Origin: JBCDHN01 sp965224535
Lineage (GTDB): Bacteria > Verrucomicrobiota > Verrucomicrobiia > Verrucomicrobiales > DEV007
Reading direction: 5' to 3'
Length of the DNA: 64,000 nucleotides
NCBI GenBank assembly: GCA_965224535.1
Contig: CBDCZR010000019.1
Location: 186,001-250,000, forward strand
The notes beneath the pieces are model-generated. The model saw only the letters and a list, made by a program, of their open reading frames with translations. It did not search any database and was not told where the DNA came from. This document shows, piece after piece, positions 27,039 to 35,942 of this stretch. The translations under genes and the position numbers were made by a program. How positions within the stretch are numbered: position 1 is the stretch's first letter; the number at the start of each line of letters is the position of its first letter.

Positions 27039-27303
27039 TTAACCGGGCGCGAATGTCAAATTCGGCGTCGTCGTCCGCCAACTCTTCATCAATTTGCGGT
27101 TGATTGGCGTAGTAGTAGGCCAACGCCGCATGCACTTGGCTTAAATCCAAGTGCTCGTAGGTTGCGGCGATGTCCGCTGCCGAATGGCCTTGATTTGCCA
27201 GGGTCGCAATTCGGTGGACGGTGATTCGGGTGCCATCCAAGCGAATTCGCCCTCCGCAAACATCGGGAGTTTTGACCAAAAGGGAGTCAAGTGTCGATAC
27301 CAT
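27031..27303 (-). CDS. DUF433 antitoxin
   Basis: The ATG at 27303 gives 90 residues with the DUF433 helix-turn-helix features: VCGGRIRLDGTRITVHRIATLA and GHSAADIAATYEHLDLSQVHAALAYYYAN. It is the partner of the DUF5615 gene downstream and probably represses the shared promoter. It lies 32 bases from the 3' end of the M81 peptidase gene. Confidence 0.9.
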   Translation of the reverse strand: MVSTLDSLLVKTPDVCGGRIRLDGTRITVHRIATLANQGHSAADIAATYEHLDLSQVHAALAYYYANQPQIDEELADDDAEFDIRARLNG

Positions 27304-27334
27304 ACGGCGAGCGTAGCATTTCAGGCGGCAAAGT

Positions 27335-28798
27335 TCAATCCGCCTCCCTGCGATCCCCGGTGTGCTGGTAGTCAAATTGGCTCAAGTCACTGCGGCAGGG
27401 ACCGGGCGTGTCCACGGTGAAACTGCGCGCGGTGATGGGATCGTAGGCCTGCCGGTGGGCGACGGCGGCTTTTACGGCGATGACGCTCAGTTCTTCCGGC
27501 GCGACTCCCTGGCTGCGCCATTGCCCGAGGTCGAACGGGGCGGTTTTGCGGCTGGTGAGCAGAATTTGCAGCTCGCCATGCCGAACCACGGCGCAGGGGC
27601 CCATTTCAAAGCGGTCGCCGCACATGGAGGCCAAATGGCTGTGTTTGTCTTCCAGCTCAAAGCGGCCGTCGCTGGTGGAAATCAGCTCCACCTCCAATTC
27701 CAGCGGGCCGGGGTCGAATCGGCTGCCTTTGCCGCCGATCGCCAGTTTTTGCCGGTGAGCCGGTTCTTGCGCCGAAATTTGCGCCACGGCTGCCGGATCG
27801 TTGATGCAAATGGCCGCGTTCGCGATTTTTGCCCCGACGAGTGCCCGCAACAGCCCCGTGCAATCGCCCGGAGCGCCGCCGCCGATGTTGTCGCTCGGCT
27901 CGACGAGCACCGTGAGTCCGGAAACCGGTTCCGCCTGGATTTTCGCGATCGTTTCCGCCAAATTCGCGTCCGCCGGCGGGGGATCGGGATTCAGCTCGGC
28001 GGCGAGATCGGCCAGTTTGTCGAGCAGCGGGCCGGCTGACGGCGCGTCGGTGGTGACGAGCTGAAAACTGACGCCCGTGTCCGGCGTATCCGCGAACGCG
28101 AACCCAGCGTTGACGCTGACGGCAAGAACGGCGGCGTGGTCGCGCTCGATTTCGCGGGAGAGGGCTTCCAGCGAGCGCATCGGATCGTCGGCAGTGCCGA
28201 CCACCGTGGGAGCCCAAACGAACTGCGTGGGGCGAAAAACCATGCTGGGCGCGACTTTCGCCTCCAAACCGCGAGCGAGGAGGTTTGCAGCGCGAACGGA
28301 AGCCTCACGGGCGTCGGAATGCGGATTTTCGCGATAGGCCACCAGCGCATCGGCCCGCTCGGCCATCGCCGGCGAAAAATTCGCGTGCAGGTCATAGACG
28401 CCATAGATCGGCAACTCGGCGGCGCCGGGTAAGTCGCGAATTCGGCCCAAAATCTCGCCTTCAATGTCGAGGATCGACTGGGACACCATCGCGCCGTGCA
28501 AAACCAGGAAAATCGCGTCGCAATCCGGCTCCCAAGCGGCGGAAAAATCGCGCCAAAACGCCTCCACCACGGCGTCCTCCACCGTTCCGCTCGGCGTAGC
28601 GCGAAAATCCGGTCCCAGCCGCAAATTCCACCCAAAATCCTGAAAAACCGCCAACGCGCCACCTAACGGCGAGCTGTCCCCCGCACAATCGAGCAACTCC
28701 TCGCCCCGCCGGAGCTGAAAATCCGCCAAAGCGGTGGTTTCATCCAGAAACGTGTGGGTTTCGTGGAAAAGGCCGGCGACGAAAATTCGAGGTTTCAC
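27335..28798 (-). CDS. M81 family metallopeptidase (MlrC-like)
   Basis: This 487-residue protein has the MlrC/DUF1485 layout. The N-terminal domain opens FVAGLFHETHTF and contains FLVLHGAMVSQ, YDLHANFSPAMAERADALVAYRENPHSD; the C-terminal domain contains EPSDNIGGGAPGDCTGLLRAL. MlrC degrades linearised microcystin in sphingomonads, but distant homologues are widespread and probably cleave other peptides or amides. Length is normal for the family. Confidence 0.88.
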   Translation of the reverse strand: MKPRIFVAGLFHETHTFLDETTALADFQLRRGEELLDCAGDSSPLGGALAVFQDFGWNLRLGPDFRATPSGTVEDAVVEAFWRDFSAAWEPDCDAIFLVLHGAMVSQSILDIEGEILGRIRDLPGAAELPIYGVYDLHANFSPAMAERADALVAYRENPHSDAREASVRAANLLARGLEAKVAPSMVFRPTQFVWAPTVVGTADDPMRSLEALSREIERDHAAVLAVSVNAGFAFADTPDTGVSFQLVTTDAPSAGPLLDKLADLAAELNPDPPPADANLAETIAKIQAEPVSGLTVLVEPSDNIGGGAPGDCTGLLRALVGAKIANAAICINDPAAVAQISAQEPAHRQKLAIGGKGSRFDPGPLELEVELISTSDGRFELEDKHSHLASMCGDRFEMGPCAVVRHGELQILLTSRKTAPFDLGQWRSQGVAPEELSVIAVKAAVAHRQAYDPITARSFTVDTPGPCRSDLSQFDYQHTGDRREAD

Positions 28799-28852
28799 GC
28801 GGTCAGCTTGAACCAGGGTCGATGGCAGGCCAAGCGCGAAAATTCGGCTTCG

Positions 28853-29686
28853 TCACTCCTTTGGCTCGGTTAGTTTCAGGATCGCGCTGGCCGGCACGCA
28901 GTAATTTTTGACCAATTGCAAGTTCCTGGGCACGCCTTCCTTGGTTTCGTAGTAAATTGAGCGCGTCGAAGCCACGATCCCGACCAATCCGCCTTTTGGC
29001 CCGAAAACCGGCCCGCCACTGGAACCGCGCGCAAATTCCGCGGTAATTTCCATCACGCTGCCCGCTTTCGCCCCCCGCCTGGCGGAATAGCGCGAAACGA
29101 TGCCAGTGGAGAGGGTGAAAAAATGCCGGTCCGGGTGGCTCAAGACGGTAACGGGCTCCCCTACCCGCGCGCTGCTCAGCGGAGCCGGGATGAACCCTTC
29201 GCCACCCAGCCGCACCAGCGCCAAATCGTCGGCGGCGCTGCTCGCCAGCACCTCAATCACCGGGAAAAAGGCGCCCTCGTAGGTCATCGCGCCAAACCCG
29301 GCCGCGTCCTTGTTTTTCACCACGTGATGGTTGGTGGCGGCAATTCCGTCGGAGGTGAGAACCACGCCTCCAGCAGCTTTGGCGTGCCATTTATCGCATT
29401 TGCCGCATTTGTAGACGTTGCCAAACAACAGGGTCGATTTCAGCCCGTTGGCGTAGATTTCCGCCGGCGTCAGCGCGCGGGCGGAGGTTTCGAGGCGCGG
29501 AAGCCGGATTTCATGCCGATTTCGCGCCAGTTGCTCGCGAATCGCATCGGCGTCCGTCAGGCTCCCGCTTTCCAGCGCGGCGACGATTTGGCTTTGGAAG
29601 CGGGCCAGGATTTGATTGTCATTGATGACGGCTGGTTGGGCCCGAACAGCGGCCATGAAGACGAACAGGAGGAAAATTGCGCGCAT
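28853..29686 (-). CDS. Secreted trypsin-like serine protease
   Basis: The ATG at 29686 gives 277 residues with a signal peptide (cleavage near VRA-Q). The catalytic triad is visible: His in TNHHVV (residues 119-123), Asp in ADDLALV (153-154), Ser in GSSGGPV (Ser223). A CGKCDKWH motif just before the catalytic domain may bind metal or form a disulphide. No PDZ domain is present, so it is a simple S1-type protease rather than DegP. Confidence 0.88.
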   Translation of the reverse strand: MRAIFLLFVFMAAVRAQPAVINDNQILARFQSQIVAALESGSLTDADAIREQLARNRHEIRLPRLETSARALTPAEIYANGLKSTLLFGNVYKCGKCDKWHAKAAGGVVLTSDGIAATNHHVVKNKDAAGFGAMTYEGAFFPVIEVLASSAADDLALVRLGGEGFIPAPLSSARVGEPVTVLSHPDRHFFTLSTGIVSRYSARRGAKAGSVMEITAEFARGSSGGPVFGPKGGLVGIVASTRSIYYETKEGVPRNLQLVKNYCVPASAILKLTEPKE

Positions 29687-29910
29687 CGGACACTCAGCGC
29701 CAGGATTTCGGGGCAATCAAGGCCAACGAAGCAGGAAAAACCGGCAAACCTTTCAAGTTTCAAAACTTTTCCTGGACACGTTGCTGAATTTACTCTTAAA
29801 ATCGCGGAGTTTTGGGACTAGCATGTTTCAAAAAGCCACCTGCCAGCTTCCCAATCGCCACAACGCCACGCACTTATAATTCGCACAACCCAACCCTGAA
29901 ACTGAAAACA

Positions 29911-31410
29911 ATGAAGGACGCGCACATCGTCCTCGCGGCTGTTTTGTTAGCCGCGGGCTTCAATTGCCCCCACGCAAAGGCCGTTACCTTGCAGGAAGCG
30001 GTGGGTCTCGGGCTCAAAGATTTGTCCCCCGCTGCTGATGGGGCCCTTTTCGCCTCCCATCCCCTGGCTGGGGCGAAAACGGGTGATCTTTCCGCTCAAC
30101 TCAAGGCCAGCGAACATTTTGCCGCCGCCGCGGAGTTGCAGGCGCGCGCTTCGCGGGAAACCGCCGCTTTGCAGGTTGCGGAGGTGTATTTCGACATGCT
30201 GCGGGCGCATTATCGCCTGGCCGCCGCGCAAAAACAGGTCGCCCTGCACGAAGAAGCGCTCAAAGCCAACCAGGACAGCCGGGAAGCCGGTGCGATTGAA
30301 GAACGGCTGGAAGTCGCCAAAGCCGCCGTGCGGGTAAGCCTGGCGGAAATGGAGAAAATTCGGCCAGCGTTTCTGAAAAAAATCGGCAAGGAGCCCGGTC
30401 AGTTGGAAATTCCACCGGTGGTGACGATGCTGCAACAGCCGGTCATCGAAATCGATGTTTTGCAAAACCTGGCCTTTCAGGCCGCGCAAAAAAAGGCTCA
30501 AGCGCGCGAAGCGGAGGTGGAGTTGGCCAAGAGTTTGTGGGATCCCCACCTGAACGTTGAGGCTAAAGCGGACGATTCCGTTCCGGCGCAAAATTCCCCG
30601 GCTTCTGCCGATGAGCTTCCCAGCGTGGGCGAGGCCGTTCGACTGGCTGAAGCCAGCTTTGCCGAGGCGATGGAGGAGCGAATCAAAGCCGACCGGCTGG
30701 CCAGCGAGGCCCTGGAAACCTACAGCCTGGCTTCCGCGCGAATCAAACAGCAAGCCGCCTCCGCCTCCGACGTGCTGGAACTGGCCAACGAGATCGAGGC
30801 CGATCAACAAGCCGGCAAGCGCTCGGTGTTGGAACTGCTGGAGGTGCGCAACGAGCAATTTCGCACGGAAACCGCCTACGCCGAGAGCCACATCGAACAG
30901 CGCCGCCACGCCTACCGGCTCCTGGCCGCTACCGGCCAACTGATCTCGCACCTCAAGATCGACCAAATCGCGCAGCCGGCGCAGGTGATTGCCGCCACTC
31001 AACCCGAGCCGAAATCGGAGGCCGATATCGCGGAAATGCCGGCTGAAGCCCGCGAACCCGCCAAAACCGCCGAAGAGGAGGCCGAGCCCGAGAAAAAGGT
31101 GATCGCCGTCGTCGAACCGGCCGCCAAAACCGTGGCTTCGATGAGTTTGCCCGCGCCCAAAAAGGCAAACGACGATTCCAAACCCGAGGCAGACGAGAAA
31201 ACTCGCCGCGAAACCGGAGTCCGCCGTTTAGGCTCGCAAATTGTCGCCATGGTGGAGCCGCCCAAGGATCTTTTGCCGGTTTCCTCGCGCGAGGTGACTC
31301 GCCGCAAGCGCGAACCGAAGAAACCCGAGAAGGAGCGCGCCCGTCCGCTGAAAAAGATCTTCAACTTCCTGAAGCGGGAGAAATATCGGAAAAACGATCG
31401 GCCGGATTGA
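29911..31410 (+). CDS. TolC-like outer-membrane efflux protein
   Basis: The ATG at 29911 gives 499 residues with a signal peptide. Long amphipathic coiled-coil helices with Ala/Glu heptads cover residues ~60-340; the end of the second unit, GKRSVLELLEVRNEQFRTE followed by RHAYRLLAATGQLI, is the hallmark of TolC/AggA-type channels. The first repeat is shorter than usual. The C-terminal ~150 residues are charged, Pro/Lys rich and probably periplasmic, an extension not typical of TolC. No inner-membrane pump or adaptor is adjacent. Confidence 0.8.
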   Translation: MKDAHIVLAAVLLAAGFNCPHAKAVTLQEAVGLGLKDLSPAADGALFASHPLAGAKTGDLSAQLKASEHFAAAAELQARASRETAALQVAEVYFDMLRAHYRLAAAQKQVALHEEALKANQDSREAGAIEERLEVAKAAVRVSLAEMEKIRPAFLKKIGKEPGQLEIPPVVTMLQQPVIEIDVLQNLAFQAAQKKAQAREAEVELAKSLWDPHLNVEAKADDSVPAQNSPASADELPSVGEAVRLAEASFAEAMEERIKADRLASEALETYSLASARIKQQAASASDVLELANEIEADQQAGKRSVLELLEVRNEQFRTETAYAESHIEQRRHAYRLLAATGQLISHLKIDQIAQPAQVIAATQPEPKSEADIAEMPAEAREPAKTAEEEAEPEKKVIAVVEPAAKTVASMSLPAPKKANDDSKPEADEKTRRETGVRRLGSQIVAMVEPPKDLLPVSSREVTRRKREPKKPEKERARPLKKIFNFLKREKYRKNDRPD

Positions 31411-31478
31411 GCTGGCCTTGCGCGGGCTTTGCGGCGGGAAAGGACTTCAGGGACCCAAGCGACGGCGTTCGCGCCCAC

Positions 31479-32807
31479 CTACACAATTTCCCGCGCGACC
31501 TTCCCGTACACGTCCGTAAGCCGAAAATCCCGCCCTGCGTAGCGATAGGTCAATCGCTCGTGGTCGATGCCTAGCAGGTGCAAAATCGTGGCGTGGATGT
31601 CGTGGACGTGCATGCGCTTTTCCTGCGCTTTGAACCCGAATTCGTCGCTCGCGCCGTGCGCGTAACCACCGCGAACGCCCCCGCCAGCCATCCACATGAG
31701 AAAACCGTGCGGATTGTGGTCGCGCCCGTTGCCATTCTCGCTAACCGGCGTTCGGCCAAATTCGCCGCCCCAAATGACGAGCGTCTCTTCCAGCAACCCG
31801 CGTTGTTTCAAATCCGCCAGCAATGCGGCGATCGGCCGGTCGATATCCGCGGCCAATTTCCGCGTTCGTTCGTCGTGCTTGCTGTGCGTGTCCCAGGGTT
31901 GGCCGTTGCCGTAGTAAACCTGGGTAAAGCGCACGCCGCGTTCGGCCAAGCGCCGGGCCAGCAGGCATCCGTTGGCAAAATGACCCTCGCCGTAGGCTTC
32001 GCGCACATTTTTCGGCTCGCGATCCAGGTCGAAGGCGTCGCTGGCGCTGAATTGCATGCGGAAAGCGGTTTCCATCGCCTCAATGCGGCCTTCCAACCGC
32101 ACGTCTCCTCCCCCGCGGGCGGCCAAATGCTCGTGATTGAGCGCCTGGAGCAGATCCAACTGGCTGCGCTGCTCGCCGGCCTTCAGCCGCGGATTTCGCA
32201 ACCACGGAATCATCGATTTTGGGTCGATTTTGGAGTGGTTGATGTAAAGGCCGGCGTGTTTTGCGGGTAAAAAGGCGCTGTTCCACAAAATGGAGAATCG
32301 CACGGGTTTGCCGGGACAAAGCACCAGGTAGCCGGGCAAATCCGCGTTCTCGCTGCCCAGGCCGTAGCTCATCCACGCGCCCATGCTGGGCACGCGCGGC
32401 GTCATCGTGCCGTTGTTCATGAGCAGGAGCGCCGGGCCGTGATTCGGGTTATCGGTGTAGCAGGAACGCAGGACGCAGAGATCGTCGGCGTGCTTCGCCA
32501 GGTTGGGCAGCAGATCGGAAACCGGCAAACCACTTTCTCCGTGATTGGCGTAAGCGTAGGGAACGTCCATCAACCCGCCCGTGGGCCGCTCCGTCCGCAA
32601 ATCGGCGCCTTTGGGGCGTTGACCGGCAAATTTGCGCAAAGCCGGCTTGGGATCGAAGAAATCCGGCCCAAAAGGTCCGCCGTTCATGAACAAATGGATG
32701 ACGCGCTTGGCTTTGGCCGGGAAATGCGGCTGCTGGCCGAGCGCCGTCGCTAAACCCAGCGTTCCAAGACCGCCGCCGGCTGTGGAGATGGCGTTTCTGC
32801 GATTCAT
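31479..32807 (-). CDS. DUF1501 secreted protein
   Basis: The 442-residue protein has a short TAT-like start (MNRRNAISTAGGG) and the DUF1501 pattern: LFMNGGPFGPDFFDPKP, VLRSCYTDNPNHGPAL, WDTHSKHD and VIWGGEFGRTP followed by GRDHNP. The fold is sulfatase/alkaline-phosphatase-like. DUF1501 genes usually sit with DUF1549/DUF1553 genes, but here the partner is a HicB-like gene whose last 4 bases overlap the start. The role is unknown. Confidence 0.92.
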   Translation of the reverse strand: MNRRNAISTAGGGLGTLGLATALGQQPHFPAKAKRVIHLFMNGGPFGPDFFDPKPALRKFAGQRPKGADLRTERPTGGLMDVPYAYANHGESGLPVSDLLPNLAKHADDLCVLRSCYTDNPNHGPALLLMNNGTMTPRVPSMGAWMSYGLGSENADLPGYLVLCPGKPVRFSILWNSAFLPAKHAGLYINHSKIDPKSMIPWLRNPRLKAGEQRSQLDLLQALNHEHLAARGGGDVRLEGRIEAMETAFRMQFSASDAFDLDREPKNVREAYGEGHFANGCLLARRLAERGVRFTQVYYGNGQPWDTHSKHDERTRKLAADIDRPIAALLADLKQRGLLEETLVIWGGEFGRTPVSENGNGRDHNPHGFLMWMAGGGVRGGYAHGASDEFGFKAQEKRMHVHDIHATILHLLGIDHERLTYRYAGRDFRLTDVYGKVAREIV

Positions 32808-33028
32808 GCGGCTACCGGTTCGGTCGATGGCTCAGGGAGGACGCGCCCTTGCTCGATCTCATCCTCAATGAACCAATCCATTGCCTCCACCAGTTTGCGG
32901 TAACACTGCACGGGGTTCTCATCGTGGCACATTCCACCCCGCGACAAATCCGGACAATAGCCGGCGAAACACTGATCTTCGGCGCTCCAAGCGACGTAGT
33001 GATGGTATCGTTTGGTTGCTCCATTCAT
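32804..33028 (-). CDS. HicB-like small protein
   Basis: The 74-residue product resembles the partial RNase H fold of HicB antitoxins (YHHYVAWSAEDQCFAGYCPDL, then AMDWFIEDEIEQG). No HicA toxin is adjacent and the usual DNA-binding tail is absent. It overlaps the DUF1501 start by 4 bases, so the two are translated together. Confidence 0.7.
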   Translation of the reverse strand: MNGATKRYHHYVAWSAEDQCFAGYCPDLSRGGMCHDENPVQCYRKLVEAMDWFIEDEIEQGRVLPEPSTEPVAA

Positions 33029-33085
33029 AAGGCAAAGGGGTTAGTCATGGTCACAATTTTCGCGGCATGGCAGTTCGACGATCCC

Positions 33086-33970
33086 TCATCCATGCATCCA
33101 ATCTTGAAGTTGCTCCCGAACCCAGCGCAACTCCCGGAACAGCGCGTCGCGGTCCGAGTTTCCGTGTTCGATGCACCAGGGGCCGCGAAAACCCGCGTCC
33201 CAGCCAATTTGGAAGCATTTGCGCAAATCGTAGGCCTTGTGCGCGAAGCGGGCACCGAGCGTTTTCGCCTTGAAGTCGCAAGTCACCGCCGCCGGAAACG
33301 TTTTCGCCAATCCCGGATAACGCACCGCGTTGGAGGCCCAATTTCCCGTGTCTGGCGATGCCGCCAAGCCGCAATCGCAGTCTTCGATGAGCTTGACGAC
33401 GGAATCCGGATCATCCTGCATCCAGCCGAAGTTTTCGACCAGCACCTGAATGCCCTTTTCACCGGCATAGGCGGCCAACTCCCGCATCGAAGCGATCAAT
33501 TGGCCGCGATCCGGCGTTTTGGCGGTTGGCAACGGCCGAACCCAGCGCAATCCCAGGATTTCCGCGGCATCCACCGAGCGTTTGTAGACGTCCAGGCCGG
33601 CTTTGCGCGTTTCTTCGTCCGGGCTGCCGATTTCGACGCCGCGCTGGTTCATTTTGAGATTCGTCAGGATGCAACCCGCGGATTCGGCGGCGGCTCGGAA
33701 CTGTTCCATCAACTTGGCGTCTAACGAAGGGAAATTCACCGTGTTCAGGTCCAAAACGCGCATTTCCAGCTCGTTGGCGACGAGTTTCGGCAAATCGAGC
33801 AAGGCGACGCCACCTTTTTTGCGATGAGCCTGGTGACCCGCCAACGACGCTGCGACGATGCCGACCTCGCCATCCAGTTTTTGCCCATCCGCGGCACACC
33901 AGCCTTCCGTGCAGAAAACCGCCGAAGCGGCCAAAAAACCGCGGCGCGTGATTGGTTGGGCTGAATTCAT
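33086..33970 (-). CDS. Exported xylose-isomerase-like TIM-barrel protein
   Basis: The 294-residue protein has a TAT-type start (ITRRGFLAAS) and the sugar phosphate isomerase/epimerase barrel features: LDLNTVNFPSLD, WVRPLPTAK, VLVENFGWMQDD, LAASPDTGNW and the final GPWCIEHGNSD. The Glu, Asp, His and Glu metal ligands expected for this family can be placed on these strands. TAT-exported members are common in PVC bacteria and act on sugars or inositols in the periplasm. Confidence 0.85.
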   Translation of the reverse strand: MNSAQPITRRGFLAASAVFCTEGWCAADGQKLDGEVGIVAASLAGHQAHRKKGGVALLDLPKLVANELEMRVLDLNTVNFPSLDAKLMEQFRAAAESAGCILTNLKMNQRGVEIGSPDEETRKAGLDVYKRSVDAAEILGLRWVRPLPTAKTPDRGQLIASMRELAAYAGEKGIQVLVENFGWMQDDPDSVVKLIEDCDCGLAASPDTGNWASNAVRYPGLAKTFPAAVTCDFKAKTLGARFAHKAYDLRKCFQIGWDAGFRGPWCIEHGNSDRDALFRELRWVREQLQDWMHG

Positions 33971-34088
33971 GGCAAAACGCGTTGCCTACACCACGGGCGG
34001 CTCTCGGCGTTCCTTCCAAATCCGCGGCCGAAGAACCTGCCGGCCCATTTTTGAAAAAAAAATCCACACGCTTGGGTTCAGCGTAACA

Positions 34089-35099
34089 CTACGATTCCAA
34101 TCCCGCTTTTCGCGACAATTCGGCAAATTCCCCGGCGGTGTAGGCCCTGCCATCGTCGAGGCACCTCGCCAGCCATTGGTAAAACGTCTCGAAATCCGCG
34201 TTGTCGCGAAATTGTTCGACCGCAAGCCAATCGAGTCGCCCGGTCTCGCGCGGCAAAGCGATGCGACGAACGGCGAAGAGGCCGAGCAACGCCTCGAATT
34301 CTCGCAAGCTCATCGTGCGAATCGTCGCGGCTTCCGGCATGTCGTCGATCGTGTCCATGTTCAAACCCAGCGAGGTCACGCCAACGCCAAACCGGTCGGC
34401 CAGGGCGCGCAAATCGCCGACGAGTTGCTCGTCGGTCAATTCCAGGCCGACGACCAGCTCCGCGGAATTTGCCCAGAGGCCGGCGCTCAAGGTGCGGAAA
34501 AAATCGGCGCGCGCGGTGTCGTAATTCGTGTTCAGCCGCAGTTTCAGCGCCGTAACCGCGAACGGCGCTCCACCCATGTTTTGCCGGGTCCTGACACTGT
34601 CACGATCGAGAACCAGCCCGCCGTTTTCGTCGTCGGCCTCGCCCACCAGCCATTTCACCGCGGCGATGTCCGGCAAGCGCCAGCGAAACTGGTCGCCGGC
34701 TTCCTGAGACAGAGCGCCTTCAAACGCGAAGGGAAATTGGCCGTTAAACTCGCAAAACCGGCTGAACGCGGCCCGAAATCGCTCGGCGCGTTTCAGGGTC
34801 AACTCCTCGCCGGACACCGGATCGTCCTCGCCGAAGAGGGAGATGAACTGGCGCGCGCTTTCCAGCGATTGCAGCGTGGAGGACCGCAGGTAGTAGCCCT
34901 GCCCTTGCTCCACCTTGGCGATCGGTGAGGTGGGATCGCACGACATGATGGAAAAATGATAGCGCAGCGTGGCGTCGGAATACGGCTGTTGGAGCTGGTA
35001 TTTCACCAACTGGATCAACTCCGTGCCTTTGATCGCCTCGGCGGGATTTTTCGGGAGTAGATCCGGCAAAATCCGCCGCAAATGGTCTCTGAGATTCAT
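34089..35099 (-). CDS. Hypothetical protein with winged-helix-like N terminus
   Basis: The ATG at 35099 gives 336 residues. The first ~75 residues (GTELIQLVKYQLQQPYSDATLRYHFSIM...) look like a winged helix-turn-helix. The rest is a mixed fold with LKLRLNTNYDTARADFF and LVVGLELTDEQLVGDLRAL. It is divergent from the NUDIX gene with a 151-base gap. No family was recognised. Confidence 0.6.
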   Translation of the reverse strand: MNLRDHLRRILPDLLPKNPAEAIKGTELIQLVKYQLQQPYSDATLRYHFSIMSCDPTSPIAKVEQGQGYYLRSSTLQSLESARQFISLFGEDDPVSGEELTLKRAERFRAAFSRFCEFNGQFPFAFEGALSQEAGDQFRWRLPDIAAVKWLVGEADDENGGLVLDRDSVRTRQNMGGAPFAVTALKLRLNTNYDTARADFFRTLSAGLWANSAELVVGLELTDEQLVGDLRALADRFGVGVTSLGLNMDTIDDMPEAATIRTMSLREFEALLGLFAVRRIALPRETGRLDWLAVEQFRDNADFETFYQWLARCLDDGRAYTAGEFAELSRKAGLES

Positions 35100-35250
35100 T
35101 CCTGAAGCCACGCCGCACCTTTGAGAGGCGGTTGTGCGAGGTCAAGCGGGGTTTTGGGGAATTTGCTAGGATTTTTTTGGAACTGAGTTTCGGCCACCCA
35201 GCCGCGAACTTCCGCTTGCATGCCGGGTTTGCGGGCTTAAGGGTCCTAAC

Positions 35251-35910
35251 ATGTCCACCAATCGCTACGACGAAAACGTCCTCGTCATCACCCGCAGCCT
35301 CTTCGATGATTTGGGCGCTTTTCACGGGTTCACCGCCGATGCCGGCCGCTATCTTCCCGCCATTTTGCACCCGGACAACAACCAGTTTCTCGACCGCAAC
35401 CTGGCGGAGGACGATCCCAGCCACAAACAGATCATCCCCTACGCGATTTTCCGCTGCGGCGAGCGTTTTTTGCACTACGTGCGGGGCGGCGGAGTCGGGG
35501 AGCAGCGTCTTGCCGCCAAGGGCTCGATTGGGATTGGCGGTCACGTGAATGAGGGCGATTACCACGCTAGCGGCTCGTTGGGGCGCGAGCTTTACCTGGC
35601 CGGCGTCGAGCGCGAGACGAACGAGGAGTTGCGCATCGAAACGCCGCACACCCAGTCGATCGTCGGGTTGATCAACGACGACACCAACGAAGTCGGCCGG
35701 GTTCACCTGGGCGTCGTGCATTTGTTCGAGTTGGAAACGACCGAGGTTCACGCCAACGAGGACGACATCACCGAGCTGGAGTTTTTGAGCCACGAACAAC
35801 TCGTAACCCGGCTCGAGCGGCTGGAATCGTGGTCGAGGCTCATCGTGGAGGGATTCGACCTGTTTTCGGCGCCGAAAGCGGGCGATGCGGCTGGCTGTTT
35901 GGCGAGATGA
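35251..35910 (+). CDS. NUDIX-family phosphoesterase
   Basis: The 219-residue protein contains GIGGHVNEGD and the Nudix-box core REL-x8-RETNEEL near residues 110-130, with Glu residues in the usual metal-binding positions. The long N-terminal region (FDDLGAFHGF and IIPYAIFRCGERFLHYVRG) matches the COG4112 group of predicted phosphoesterases. The substrate is unknown. Confidence 0.85.
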   Translation: MSTNRYDENVLVITRSLFDDLGAFHGFTADAGRYLPAILHPDNNQFLDRNLAEDDPSHKQIIPYAIFRCGERFLHYVRGGGVGEQRLAAKGSIGIGGHVNEGDYHASGSLGRELYLAGVERETNEELRIETPHTQSIVGLINDDTNEVGRVHLGVVHLFELETTEVHANEDDITELEFLSHEQLVTRLERLESWSRLIVEGFDLFSAPKAGDAAGCLAR

Positions 35911-35942
35911 CTCGCGATTTGGGCCCTTTCGCTGCTACGCTG

